The notes under the pieces: generated by a model
Databases searched by the model: none
The model's input: only the letters and a program-made list of their open reading frames with translations
What the model was told of the DNA's origin: nothing
Made by a program: the position numbers and the translations under genes
Shown here: positions 19,493-28,390 of the stretch, piece by piece
How positions within the stretch are numbered: the stretch's first letter is position 1
Layout of the letters: the number at the start of each line of letters is the position of its first letter
Origin: Neisseria weaveri
GTDB lineage: Bacteria; Pseudomonadota; Gammaproteobacteria; Burkholderiales; Neisseriaceae
DNA length: 64,000 bases
Direction: 5' to 3'
NCBI RefSeq assembly: GCF_900638685.1
Contig: NZ_LR134533.1
Coordinates: 806,001-870,000 of the forward strand

Positions 19493-19936
19493 TTACTTGG
19501 CAGAATCTTCGCTGCGTGTTTCCGTTACAAAACCGACTTTGCTGATACCGATTTCACGGGCGGCATTCAAGGCTTGGGCAACGTAGTCATATTCCACCGC
19601 TTTATCGGCCGCAATTGCTAAAATTGTGTCTTCATTAGCAGTTTTAGCCTGTTTCAGTTGCTCACCCACCTGCTCCAAACTTAATTTATTGGCAGATTCC
19701 GCACCCAGATAGTAATTGCCGTCCGGGTCAATGGTTAATCGCAGCGGCTCTTTAGGCTGTGCATCCTGCTTTGCCGTTTCCGATGCAGTCGGCAGCTGCA
19801 AAGGAATAGAGTGTGTCAAAACAGGCATGGTAATCATAAATACAATCAACAGCACCAACATCACATCCACCAAAGGCGTAACGTTGATTTCCGACATCGG
19901 TGCATCTTCATCCGAATTCATAGGGCCGAAAGCCAT
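19493..19936 (-). CDS. exbD: TonB-system energy transducer subunit ExbD
   Basis: A 147-residue inner-membrane protein. A short cytoplasmic start (MAFGPMNSDEDAPMSEINVTPLVDVMLVLLIVFMIT contains the single helix, about residues 20-40) carries the essential Asp of the PLVDVMLVLL motif. The periplasmic domain follows (DPDGNYYLGAE, ILAIAADKAVEYDYVAQALN). With ExbB it forms the proton-driven motor for TonB. It starts 3 bp after exbB. Confidence 0.95.
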   Translation of the reverse strand: MAFGPMNSDEDAPMSEINVTPLVDVMLVLLIVFMITMPVLTHSIPLQLPTASETAKQDAQPKEPLRLTIDPDGNYYLGAESANKLSLEQVGEQLKQAKTANEDTILAIAADKAVEYDYVAQALNAAREIGISKVGFVTETRSEDSAK

Positions 19937-19939
19937 AAT

Positions 19940-20599
19940 TTAATCCTTTTGGTTAACCAGTTGGATATGCAGGTCATGGGCAAATGCACGCATATCCTGC
20001 AACAGGGTCTTATTGGCACGGTTTAGGAAGTTGTATGCCAATACGGCGGGAATCGCCACAAACAAACCGGCGGCAGTCGCTACCAATGCTTCACCAATCG
20101 GGCCGGCTACGGCGGCAATGCTCATTTGACCGCTCTGACTGATATTGATCAAAGCATGGTAAATACCCCAAACCGTACCGAACAGGCCGATAAAAGGCGC
20201 GGTCGCACCGATAGAAGCCAAAGCAGTCATACCGCCGTCGAAACGGCGCATAATTTGGCTCATGCTGTGATAAATCTGGCTGGTCAGATATTTGTCCAAA
20301 GGCACGGCAGCGGCTTGTTGGGATTCTTGATGCTTAAAGTAGTTTTTACGCGCTTGGATACTTTCCAAAGCCAAATCGCTCATCGGAGATTCCACACCGC
20401 GCGCCTGCTTTTCAGCATCCGCCAAAGACGGTGCATTCCAAATCAAATCGCGTGCAGCTTGATTACCGCGCTTGGCTTTGCTCAATTTGATTGCACGCAG
20501 CACAATCACCGTCCAAGTCACGATACTCATCAACACCAGCAGCAAAAATACGCTAATCAGTACGAAATCGCCTGACTCAAATACCAATCCTAAATTCAT
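19940..20599 (-). CDS. exbB: TonB-system motor subunit ExbB
   Basis: A 219-residue MotA/TolQ/ExbB-family channel protein with three membrane helices: about residues 12-32, 125-150 and 165-190. The motif [20 protein letters not shown] around residue 130 and [20 protein letters not shown] are the conserved proton-path helices. It sits between tonB and exbD in one operon with a 35-bp gap to tonB. Confidence 0.95.
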   Translation of the reverse strand: MNLGLVFESGDFVLISVFLLLVLMSIVTWTVIVLRAIKLSKAKRGNQAARDLIWNAPSLADAEKQARGVESPMSDLALESIQARKNYFKHQESQQAAAVPLDKYLTSQIYHSMSQIMRRFDGGMTALASIGATAPFIGLFGTVWGIYHALINISQSGQMSIAAVAGPIGEALVATAAGLFVAIPAVLAYNFLNRANKTLLQDMRAFAHDLHIQLVNQKD

Positions 20600-20634
20600 C
20601 GCTTATTCCATTTACTCAAATAAATTACTAAAAA

Positions 20635-21465
20635 TTAATCGATCTTAAATTCGACAGGAACCGTAAATTCCGTCCAAACCCTGGCTTGGAAGCGGCCGTT
20701 TCTCGCTGCTTTTTGAGCCGCGCTGTCCAAACGCTTAAAGCCGCTGCTTTTCGCCACCCGAACATTGGTCACCTTACCGTCAGGTGCAACCATCACTTTC
20801 AGCACAACCGTTCCTTCTTCTTCGTTTTCCAAAGAAAGCGGAGGATAAGGAGGACGCGGAATCGAGCCTGTGGCCTTAACGGCATTACCCGAACTGCTTC
20901 CCGGACCGCTGCCGCCACCGCCGTCGCCATGGCCGCTGCCGGTTTTGCTGCCGCTGCCGGTACCTTCGCCCGTACCGCGGCCGTCGCCTTTACCTTTGGT
21001 TCCGGTGCCTTTACCTTCTGCCGCCGTTCCTTCCCCACTGCCTTTACCTTCAGGTGAAACATTTTTAGGTGTTTTATCGGAAGCCGTTTCGGTTTTAGCT
21101 TCTTTTTGAGGCTCGGGCTTAGACTCCGGCTTGGGTTCGGGCTTCGGTTTCGGCTTAGGTTCTTCTTTTTTCTGACGTATATCGGCCTTATCGTCTTTCG
21201 TGATAACCGGCTTCAATACAGGTTTGGGTGCCTCCGCTTTCGGTTTCGGAGCCACTTTAGGCTTGACAGGTTCGGGAGCTGCGGCCTGCGCACCTTCTTC
21301 GCGCCCGTCGCCACCGCCGAAATCGCCCGCCAAATCGACAAATTCGATATGCTCGACCGGGGCTTGCTCCGGCGTGTATGCCCGCCACAACAGGGACATC
21401 AAACCGACGTGCAAAAGCGCGATCAAGGCAAATACGGATGAGTTTAAAATGCGTTCATTTTTCAT
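20635..21465 (-). CDS. tonB: TonB energy transducer
   Basis: A 276-residue protein anchored by one helix (residues 10-28, VFALIALLHVGLMSLLW). It spans the periplasm with a Pro/Lys repeat region (KPKVAPKPKAEAPKP, EEPKPKPKPEPKPESKPEPQ) and then an unusual Gly/Ser/Lys-rich stretch of about 60 residues near 140-200. The C-terminal domain begins at IPRPPYPPLSLENEEEGTVV and has the family pattern VLKVMVAPDGKVTNVRVAKS. It powers outer-membrane iron and haem receptors. A weak Fur-box-like sequence lies just upstream of its start. Confidence 0.93.
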   Translation of the reverse strand: MKNERILNSSVFALIALLHVGLMSLLWRAYTPEQAPVEHIEFVDLAGDFGGGDGREEGAQAAAPEPVKPKVAPKPKAEAPKPVLKPVITKDDKADIRQKKEEPKPKPKPEPKPESKPEPQKEAKTETASDKTPKNVSPEGKGSGEGTAAEGKGTGTKGKGDGRGTGEGTGSGSKTGSGHGDGGGGSGPGSSSGNAVKATGSIPRPPYPPLSLENEEEGTVVLKVMVAPDGKVTNVRVAKSSGFKRLDSAAQKAARNGRFQARVWTEFTVPVEFKID

Positions 21466-21473
21466 AGCAAACA

Positions 21474-21492
21474 GATATTAATAGAAATTATT
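21474..21492 (-). promoter_or_regulatory. weak Fur-box-like site at the tonB start
   Basis: On the minus strand AATAATTTCTATTAATATC matches the 19-base Fur consensus at 12 positions by hand alignment. It ends 9 bases before the tonB ATG, so a bound repressor would block initiation. The surrounding DNA is AT-rich, so chance is not excluded. Confidence 0.3.
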
Positions 21493-21693
21493 CCCGTTTG
21501 CAACCTATTAATGTTATTTTATATTAAAACAATGAAGATTATGTAAATCAGACATTCATCAATCAATTTATCGATTTTTAAAAGCAATATATTTCAATAA
21601 ATTACTTGAATACAATTTTTCAAATCACGGTATCTAAGCCAAATATGATAAACAAAGTTATCTTCTTAACGAATTTTAAAATTTATCAATTCA

Positions 21694-21751
21694 GATTAAC
21701 AATAAACCAAGGCCGTCTGAAAATTCAGACGGCCTTGGTTTATTGTTAATC
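21694..21751. repeat. 58-bp perfect inverted repeat centred on a DUS pair; lpxL2 terminator
   Basis: Two 28-base arms with a 2-base spacer. The pairing extends well past the DUS (GGCCGTCTGAA) through flanking sequence beginning GATTAACAATAAACC. On the minus strand it lies 7 bases after lpxL2 and probably ends that transcript. Confidence 0.9.
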
Positions 21752-21757
21752 GCAACC

Positions 21758-22627
21758 TTACGGCGACGGTGCACCGGCAGGATGTTTATAACGGTTGTAA
21801 GCAAACAGATACTGCTTGGGAAACTTACGGATCCAGTATTCAACATTTTGGTTCATGATAAGTGCATCTTGAGCTTTATCCCCCGTCAGTGTTCCTTTAA
21901 GCGGCTCGATATGCAGGACAAAGCCTTTACCGGACGGCAGTCTTTCTCCGCAAAAAAACAAAGGTTTCACATTCTTCACTTGCGCCAGCTTACCGGCCAA
22001 AGTCATGGTATAAGCGGGTTTGCCGAAAAATTCTACCCAAACACCGTCTCCCCCCTCCTCCGGAGAAGGCACATGATCAGGCAGAATAATGGTTGCCTCT
22101 CCGTTTCTTAAAGCCTTGATCAACTGTTTGACACCCTGAATATTGGTCGGTGCGGTCTTGCCTTTTCCTCGTACCCGCCCTGCCTGCATAATTTCATCCA
22201 AGGCTTTGATTTTTGGTGGCTTGTACATTGCGGTCAAAGGGAAAGGCAGTTTCTGGCTGATATAACGGCCTGCCAAGTCATAGCTGCCGATATGCGGTGT
22301 AATCAACAGCAAACCCTCGCCTTTATCCAATGCGTCCTGCACATATTCCCAACCGTAAACCGTTTTAAATAAGGTCTCAATCTGTTCAGGCCGTCTGAAA
22401 AAAGCGACCGGCAGCTCCAAACCGCCTTTGGCCGTTTCCCGCAATATTGCCTTGACCATATCGTCGTCGGATGGGAAACCGCCGATATCCAAATGACGGC
22501 GGATGCGTTCGCGCTCTTTGGGCAGCAACCTAAAACCGGCGCTCCCCAAAATACCGCCCAACCTGTGCAGCCAACTCAACGGCATGGCTGCCAGACAGCG
22601 GAATAAGAAAGAAAACAATATCTGCAT
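21758..22627 (-). CDS. lpxL2: lipid A secondary acyltransferase (LpxL2/HtrB type)
   Basis: A 289-residue inner-membrane enzyme that adds a secondary lauroyl chain to lipid A. An N-terminal hydrophobic anchor (ILFSFLFRCLAAMPLSWL) is followed by LLLITPHIGSYDLAGRYI, which holds the catalytic H-x4-D pattern, and by ATIILPDHVPSPEEGGDGV. The C-terminus ends YLFAYNRYKHPAGAPSP. I call it LpxL2 because in meningococcus lpxL2 lies next to metK, as here (recalled knowledge). A second paralogue is encoded at 35.9 kb. Confidence 0.88.
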   Translation of the reverse strand: MQILFSFLFRCLAAMPLSWLHRLGGILGSAGFRLLPKERERIRRHLDIGGFPSDDDMVKAILRETAKGGLELPVAFFRRPEQIETLFKTVYGWEYVQDALDKGEGLLLITPHIGSYDLAGRYISQKLPFPLTAMYKPPKIKALDEIMQAGRVRGKGKTAPTNIQGVKQLIKALRNGEATIILPDHVPSPEEGGDGVWVEFFGKPAYTMTLAGKLAQVKNVKPLFFCGERLPSGKGFVLHIEPLKGTLTGDKAQDALIMNQNVEYWIRKFPKQYLFAYNRYKHPAGAPSP

Positions 22628-22737
22628 ATACGGCCAATGAAAAAATAATTCGAAAACATTGTAATGGAAAACCGCCTTACCCCAAAATCCCGCGCGGTTT
22701 CACTATGAAACGAACGTAGTAAAAAGCCTTTACCCCC

Positions 22738-22766
22738 TTGCCGACAGCCCTAAACCTTGTTACCAT
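22738..22766 (+). promoter_or_regulatory. candidate sigma-70 promoter of the metK leader
   Basis: TTGCCG and TACCAT with a 17-base spacer, about 310 bases before the metK ATG. Transcription would start near 22773 and read into the structured leader. Confidence 0.45.
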
Positions 22767-22772
22767 TCTGCC

Positions 22773-22902
22773 TGCATTAAGAGTTGGGAATCAATCCATG
22801 CCAACCTGCTTTTTACATGAAAAGGTAAGGTGGACGACTGATCAGTCGATGTGGCCCGCAGGGGCAATACGAACAACCCGCATCTTGATGTGGGATTTTT
22901 TT
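22773..22902 (+). ncRNA. structured metK leader with a conditional-terminator arrangement
   Basis: About 130 bases with several stems: CCAACCT/AGGTGG (22801-22832), the 14-base palindrome CGACTGATCAGTCG (22835-22848), and GCCC/GGGC near 22855-22864. A terminator CCCGCATC-GATGTGGG (22877-22894) ends in seven T residues. The same CCGCATC segment can instead pair with an upstream copy of GATGTGG at 22848-22854, giving mutually exclusive antiterminator and terminator folds. I do not recognise a known SAM riboswitch class. A 46-codon frame (22798-22938) also runs through the region and could be a leader peptide. Confidence 0.5.
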
Positions 22903-23075
22903 CGTCTGCACGAGCCGAAACAACGAAAACCCGAATAAAGTGCAACGGATCCTGCTGTTTTTTCAGACGGCCTCCGAATGTTATTACTCACCAATCGGCA
23001 CAACTTACTGCCGGTGTTTTGTTTTACCAGCCACGCAGGCCGCTTCAAACGCCTGCCACTCAGGAAAAGTTAAAA

Positions 23076-24245
23076 ATGAGCGAATATCTGTTTACCTCCG
23101 AATCCGTTTCCGAAGGCCATCCCGACAAAGTGGCCGACCAAATCTCCGACGCCATTCTCGATGCCATTTTGGCACAAGACCCGACTGCGCGCGTGGCTGC
23201 CGAAACTCTGGTTAACACAGGTTTGTGCGTCTTGGCCGGCGAAGTTACCACAACGGCGCAAGTAGACTATATCAAAATCGCGCGCGATACCATCAAACGC
23301 ATCGGCTACAACTCTTCAGAATTGGGTTTTGATGCCAACGGTTGCGCCGTGATGATGTGCTACGACCAGCAATCTCCCGACATCGCCCAAGGCGTAAACG
23401 AAGGCGAAGGCTTGGATTTGGATCAAGGCGCGGGCGACCAAGGCCTGATGTTCGGCTATGCCTGCGACGAAACCCCGACCCTGATGCCGTTTGCCATTTA
23501 TTACAGCCACCGTCTGATGCAGCGCCAAAGCGAATTGCGCCGCGACGGCCGTCTGCCTTGGCTGCGCCCTGACGCAAAAGCGCAAATTACTGCCGTTTAC
23601 GATGCCGACACCGGCAAAGTAAAACGCATCGACACCGTTGTCTTATCCACACAGCACGACCCTGAAATCGGCTACGATGAATTGCGTGAAGCAGTCATCG
23701 AACAAATCATCAAACCGGTTTTGCCTGCCGACATGCTGACCGAAGACACCAAATACCTGATCAACCCGACAGGCCGTTTCGTCATCGGCGGCCCGCAAGG
23801 CGACTGCGGCTTAACCGGCCGTAAAATCATTGTCGATACATACGGCGGAGCCGCTCCGCACGGCGGCGGCGCCTTCTCCGGCAAAGATCCTTCCAAAGTC
23901 GACCGTTCCGCCGCTTATGCCTGCCGTTATGTTGCCAAAAATATCGTTGCCGCAGGTTTGGCGACACAATGCCAAGTACAAGTTTCCTATGCTATCGGTA
24001 TTGCCGAACCGACTTCGATTTCCATTGATACGTTTGGCACCGGTAAAATCGATGAAGACAAATTAATCCAAATCGTGCGCGAACATTTCGACCTGCGTCC
24101 GAAAGGCATCGTACAAATGCTCGACCTGCTGCGCCCGATTTACAGCAAGTCCGCCGCTTACGGCCACTTCGGCCGTGAAGAGCCTGAATTCACTTGGGAG
24201 CGTACCGACAAAGCCGCTGCATTGAAAGCCGCTGCCGGTTTATAA
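23076..24245 (+). CDS. metK: S-adenosylmethionine synthetase
   Basis: A 389-residue cytoplasmic enzyme that makes SAM from methionine and [23 protein letters not shown] at the N-terminus is the ATP/methionine-binding block. [13 protein letters not shown] carries the GAGDQG-type signature and [19 protein letters not shown] the P-loop-like GGGAF signature. The open frame extends upstream, but the ATG at 23076 gives the conserved start and has AGGAAAAG before it. A 448-bp gap upstream contains the leader RNA. A DUS pair follows, then the aminopeptidase gene. Confidence 0.97.
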   Translation: MSEYLFTSESVSEGHPDKVADQISDAILDAILAQDPTARVAAETLVNTGLCVLAGEVTTTAQVDYIKIARDTIKRIGYNSSELGFDANGCAVMMCYDQQSPDIAQGVNEGEGLDLDQGAGDQGLMFGYACDETPTLMPFAIYYSHRLMQRQSELRRDGRLPWLRPDAKAQITAVYDADTGKVKRIDTVVLSTQHDPEIGYDELREAVIEQIIKPVLPADMLTEDTKYLINPTGRFVIGGPQGDCGLTGRKIIVDTYGGAAPHGGGAFSGKDPSKVDRSAAYACRYVAKNIVAAGLATQCQVQVSYAIGIAEPTSISIDTFGTGKIDEDKLIQIVREHFDLRPKGIVQMLDLLRPIYSKSAAYGHFGREEPEFTWERTDKAAALKAAAGL

Positions 24246-24261
24246 ACCCATTAACGATTGT

Positions 24262-24292
24262 GAGGCCGTCTGAAATTTTTCAGACGGCCTCT
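24262..24292 (+). terminator. DUS pair after metK
   Basis: GAGGCCGTCTGAAA and its reverse complement form a stem 17 bases after metK. The next gene starts only 20 bases further on. Confidence 0.7.
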
Positions 24293-24311
24293 AACTTACA
24301 AGGACATCATC

Positions 24312-26105
24312 ATGAGTACCGTTGTAGAACGCATCCGAACCTTGCGCGAAACCATGCAGCAACACCGTATCGACGCATGGATCATTCCCACTGCCGATCC
24401 CCATCTTTCCGAGTATCTGCCGGAACATTGGCAAAGCCGGGTCTATTTTTCAGGCTTTACCGGTTCGGCAGGTACATTAGTCGTAACCGCCAAGCAAGCC
24501 GGTTTGTGGGCGGACAGCCGTTACTGGGAACAAGCCGCACAACAATTGTCCGGCAGCGGCATTACCCTGCAGAAACTCGGCGCCGTACCTAATTACACCG
24601 AATGGCTGTCGCAACACCTGCCGGAACAAGCCGTTGTCGGCATTGCGCCCGATATGCTGTCGCTCAATGCCAAACAGCAATTACTTTCCGCATTTACCGA
24701 CCGCCATATTCTGCTGCAACACGACCAAGATATTGCCGCCAATGTATGGCCGCAACGTCCGACGCTGCCGTCTTCAACCATTTTCGTACACAACCCCGAA
24801 TACGTTGCGGAAAGCGCGGCCGCCAAACTCAACCGCATACGCTCTTTCATGCATCAGCAAGGCGTAGCACACCATCTGGTTTCCTCTCTTGACGATATTG
24901 CCTGGATTACCAACTTGCGCGGCAGCGACGTTTCCTACAACCCCGTATTCCTGTCTTTCCTGCTGATCAGCCATAATCGCGCCACCCTGTTTTTGGTTGA
25001 CCAACAGCAGCTCAACGAAGAAGCACGCCAACTATTGGCTGAAGCACAAATCGACACTGCCGATTACCAAGATGCGGCTGCAGCACTTGCCCAACTTTCA
25101 GGCGGCCTGATGATTGACCCAGCGCGCACAGCAGTCAGCACGCTCCAATACCTGCCGAAAGACTTAAAAACGGTCGAGCATATCAATCCGAGTACATTAT
25201 TCAAATCCATCAAATCGTCCGCCGATCTCGCCTACATCCGTACCACCATGGCGCAGGACGGTGCTGCATTATGCGGCTTCTTTGCCGAATTCGAACGCAA
25301 AATCGCCGCAGGCGAAGCCGTAACCGAATTGGATGTCGACACCATGCTGCTGGCGCACCGCAGCCGCCGCAACGGTTTCGTCTCCCCCAGCTTCGGCACC
25401 ATCGCAGGCTTCAACCAAAACGGCGCCCTGCCCCATTACAGCGCCACACCCGAAGCCCACAGCATTATTACCGGCAACGGCTTATTGCTCATCGACTCCG
25501 GCGGCCAATATCACGGCGGCACCACCGACATTACCCGCGTTATTCCCATCGGCACGCCGTCTGAAGAACAAAAACGCGACTTCACCCTAGTCTTAAAGGC
25601 ACATATCGCATTGGCTACCACCATTTTTCCGGAAAACATCCCCGGCCCGATGTTGGACGCCATCTGCCGCAAACCCCTATGGCAGGCCCAATGCAACTAC
25701 GGACACGGCACCGGGCACGGCGTCGGCTACTTCCTCAACGTACACGAAGGCCCGCAAACCATCGCCTACATGGCACCGGTCAACCCGAACCACGCCATGA
25801 AAGCCGGTATGATTACCTCCAACGAACCCGGACTATACCGACCCGGCAAATGGGGTATCCGTATTGAAAACCTGGTTGCCAACGTTCCGGTCGACTCTCC
25901 GGCAGAAACCGAATTCGGCAACTATCTACGCTTCGAAACCCTAACCCTATGCCCGATAGACACACGCCTGATCGAAAAAACCTTATTAACGGCAGAAGAA
26001 ACCGACTGGCTAAACAGCTATCACGCAGAAGTCAGAGAAAAATTGCTGCCTTTGGTTGAAGGCGAAGCCAAAGCTTGGTTGGAAGCACAAACCCAATCCA
26101 TTTAA
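24312..26105 (+). CDS. Xaa-Pro aminopeptidase (M24B, aminopeptidase P family)
   Basis: A 597-residue cytoplasmic metallopeptidase that removes N-terminal residues before proline. Two creatinase-like N-domains (residues 1-300, with DAWIIPTADPHLSEYLPEHW and DDIAWITNLRGSDV) precede the pita-bread catalytic domain. Metal ligands are visible in LLLIDSGGQYHGGTTDITR, GHGTGHGVGYFLNVHEGP and ITSNEPGLY. The length matches the large, three-domain aminopeptidase P class and not the 440-residue PepP. AAGGAC precedes the ATG. Confidence 0.93.
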   Translation: MSTVVERIRTLRETMQQHRIDAWIIPTADPHLSEYLPEHWQSRVYFSGFTGSAGTLVVTAKQAGLWADSRYWEQAAQQLSGSGITLQKLGAVPNYTEWLSQHLPEQAVVGIAPDMLSLNAKQQLLSAFTDRHILLQHDQDIAANVWPQRPTLPSSTIFVHNPEYVAESAAAKLNRIRSFMHQQGVAHHLVSSLDDIAWITNLRGSDVSYNPVFLSFLLISHNRATLFLVDQQQLNEEARQLLAEAQIDTADYQDAAAALAQLSGGLMIDPARTAVSTLQYLPKDLKTVEHINPSTLFKSIKSSADLAYIRTTMAQDGAALCGFFAEFERKIAAGEAVTELDVDTMLLAHRSRRNGFVSPSFGTIAGFNQNGALPHYSATPEAHSIITGNGLLLIDSGGQYHGGTTDITRVIPIGTPSEEQKRDFTLVLKAHIALATTIFPENIPGPMLDAICRKPLWQAQCNYGHGTGHGVGYFLNVHEGPQTIAYMAPVNPNHAMKAGMITSNEPGLYRPGKWGIRIENLVANVPVDSPAETEFGNYLRFETLTLCPIDTRLIEKTLLTAEETDWLNSYHAEVREKLLPLVEGEAKAWLEAQTQSI

Positions 26106-26123
26106 CTTTTTAAATCAATAAAC

Positions 26124-26154
26124 AAAGGCCGTCTGAAAATTTCAGACGGCCTCT
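26124..26154. terminator. DUS-pair terminator between convergent genes
   Basis: AAAGGCCGTCTGAAA faces TTTCAGACGGCCT between the aminopeptidase gene (+) and the lipoprotein gene (-). It can serve both strands. Confidence 0.8.
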
Positions 26155-26178
26155 CTTCTTATTTAATCAGAACCGCGT

Positions 26179-28230
26179 TTACTTGCGTGCCGCACCATAA
26201 CCGCCGATCAGCTGAATCTTACCGGCTTGGTCTTTCAAACCGTACGTACCGCCGATCTCTGCCACGCTGGCACCATAGAATTTACCGTTTAACTCACCTT
26301 TCAAGCTCTTATCGGTACTGAACACATCTCCTTTAAAAGAATTACTGGAAGCTTCCCAGGTTGCATGACCGTATAAATTATACTTCTCCAGAGATTGTGA
26401 TTCCCTAAAGCCTTGATCATTAATCCTATGTGTATGCGCATCAGATGTTGTGAAGCTAATGGCTTTTTTCGCAAAATCGGCCACTGCATTCACCCTTGCA
26501 GTCAAATGATTCATCGCACCGTTATCTGTCAAACGCGCAGTCGTGATGCCTGAGTAAGTTGCCGTTCCTTTATCCGGAACCGCGTCCTTCGGCGTTTCAT
26601 CGCCGACGCTTTGGTAGCCGTAAATCACACCGTTTTTCGGATCGGTATAATAAGCAAAGGTTTGGTAATGCCAACCTGCAGCCGCAGAATCATGAAGAAC
26701 AATATGCGTACCGTCTTCAAATTTTAACGAGTAGATCCCATCGAAATGACTCGGATCAAATACCAAACCGTTTTTATCTTTACGAATATAAGGCGTTTCT
26801 TCGGCTGTGATGTTCTCATAAGCATCTAATACAACCCGACGCATAATATGATCTGTAAATAACGGTTTATGCTTCTTAATCACTTCCCAAGCAGCAACAT
26901 TGTTTTTGTCTTTAGACAGCCGTTCCCAAGCATCCCCAACTTCCTGAGCAATTGAATTCTGTTGTCTATACGCTGAAATTAACGATAACAAAGCACTTTT
27001 TGGCAAGCTGCGTTTTTCTAGCGTAAGTGCTTTTATTACTTGCTTCCCTAAGACCAATACCAAATCATAATCTATCTCTTTAGCATACCGAGGCTCATAT
27101 TGCATAATTTTTTCTTTAGCAATTTCTTTATCTTTTGCCAATTGCTGCTTTGCTTTTTCAATCTCTAGTTTCTGCTTCCCCAATTCCTTTTTCTTCTGCT
27201 CCAGATCTTCCAATGGCAAAGATAATGAAGCTAATTTATCTAATTCAGCTTGATTATTTTTAGCTTCTTGAGCCTGTTCTTTTTCCGCTTGTTCAATCCT
27301 ATCTATCTCGTCCCAAACATCCGAAACTTTATCAACCAGTGCTTTAATTTCTTCATCAAAGCTGGTCTTGGAAATAGAATAAACACCCTTGTCTTTACCC
27401 AACAAAGCACTAATATCTTCACCGGAATTACCCACTGATTTGGCTTTAGTGATTGCGGAATATGTTGTCAGATATTGCACATCTGTTGTCGGATTGCCCG
27501 GCTCTTTTGGAGAATTGTTTAAAATCACACCATCGACAATCACCGAATCATTTTTAACGATATCCAAGCTCTGAATCAAACGGGGTTGATTGCTAAGCAA
27601 TGCTACTTTCCCATCCACCATGCGCTGCTGCATATGCGGGTTCTGCTGCTGAGCGGTTGCAGAACTGATAAATGCCGTGTGTTTCGGAGTCGGCAAATTT
27701 AAAGACGGCAAGCTGTCATTATCAAGTACAAAAGCACCCGAAAAACTTTCTACCGTTTTACCTGTCGAGGGAGACAACCAGGTTTTTTGCGCCACAGTTA
27801 AAGCATTGTATTGTCTGAGTGCTTGGAATAATTGTTGTCTTTCATCCGCCGTATCGATTTGATTTGCCGAAGGCAACTGGGCAATAATCTTATCCACTGT
27901 TGATGCGGCTTGTTTGTTGCCCTGAATCGTCAGCAATGCATTTTTCAGCTTCTCTACATTGTCTGAGGGAACGGATTTTTTGTCTTGTTCAGACAGCTTC
28001 TGATAATTCTGAAAAGCGGTTTTAATCCGGCCTTCATCGGCAACCGTCAATTCGTCTGCCGGTTTCAATTCTTGAATACTTTTTATTACACTTTGAAATT
28101 CAACATAATGCTTTAAATCGTCTTCCAAAGATGCACCGCCACTGCCGCAAGCAGACAATAAAGCGGCACAAACGGCAGCGCCGGCAATATATTTGACTTT
28201 GGCATTGAATTTTTTGTGAGTCCCAAACAT
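26179..28230 (-). CDS. modular surface lipoprotein with TbpB-like C-terminal barrel
   Basis: A 683-residue lipoprotein. The lipobox LLSAC puts the lipid on Cys28, followed by a GSGG linker. Residues 35-100 and 108-165 are two similar helical repeats (VIKSIQELKPADELTVADE; VDKIIAQLPSANQIDTADE). Residues 290-385 are strongly predicted coiled coil, rich in Glu, Lys and Gln. Residues 500-683 resemble the small TbpB/Slam-substrate barrel (GTATYSGITTARLTDNG, GELNGKFYGASVAEIGGTYG). Such proteins are exported to the cell surface by Slam translocons and often bind host iron or complement proteins. No receptor or Slam gene is adjacent, so the ligand is unknown. The ribosome site is GGGGAAG. Confidence 0.75.
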   Translation of the reverse strand: MFGTHKKFNAKVKYIAGAAVCAALLSACGSGGASLEDDLKHYVEFQSVIKSIQELKPADELTVADEGRIKTAFQNYQKLSEQDKKSVPSDNVEKLKNALLTIQGNKQAASTVDKIIAQLPSANQIDTADERQQLFQALRQYNALTVAQKTWLSPSTGKTVESFSGAFVLDNDSLPSLNLPTPKHTAFISSATAQQQNPHMQQRMVDGKVALLSNQPRLIQSLDIVKNDSVIVDGVILNNSPKEPGNPTTDVQYLTTYSAITKAKSVGNSGEDISALLGKDKGVYSISKTSFDEEIKALVDKVSDVWDEIDRIEQAEKEQAQEAKNNQAELDKLASLSLPLEDLEQKKKELGKQKLEIEKAKQQLAKDKEIAKEKIMQYEPRYAKEIDYDLVLVLGKQVIKALTLEKRSLPKSALLSLISAYRQQNSIAQEVGDAWERLSKDKNNVAAWEVIKKHKPLFTDHIMRRVVLDAYENITAEETPYIRKDKNGLVFDPSHFDGIYSLKFEDGTHIVLHDSAAAGWHYQTFAYYTDPKNGVIYGYQSVGDETPKDAVPDKGTATYSGITTARLTDNGAMNHLTARVNAVADFAKKAISFTTSDAHTHRINDQGFRESQSLEKYNLYGHATWEASSNSFKGDVFSTDKSLKGELNGKFYGASVAEIGGTYGLKDQAGKIQLIGGYGAARK

Positions 28231-28332
28231 TTTTTCTTCCCCTTTAACTTAGGTAATAATCACTTTACATAAGTTAAAAAGTATAGCCAAAAAATAACAA
28301 TACGCCTACACAAAACCTATCTTTCACTTTAA

Positions 28333-28370
28333 AAATAATGCCGCCTGTAACATTTCTGTTTCAGACGGCT
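28333..28370 (-). terminator. half-degenerate DUS hairpin after the TerC-family gene
   Basis: GCCGTCTG pairs with CAGGCGGC (one wobble) and on the minus strand is followed by ATTATTTTT. Confidence 0.6.
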
Positions 28371-28390
28371 TTTCTATTTATACTGCTGGT

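Noticed and set aside
22773..22902. metK leader as 6S RNA, SRP RNA or a known SAM riboswitch
   Set aside because: The SRP core (GGAAGGAAGCA-type) is absent, the length and fold do not fit 6S, and no known SAM aptamer core was recognised by eye. A covariance-model scan would settle this.
22738..22938. 66-residue open frame upstream of metK
   Set aside because: The full-length frame starts at the proposed -35 box and its composition is unlike a protein. Only the shorter 46-codon version is kept, as a possible leader peptide within the RNA finding.
22851..23075. 75-residue N-terminal extension of MetK
   Set aside because: It translates the leader terminator and a DUS, and MetK proteins start at [10 protein letters not shown].
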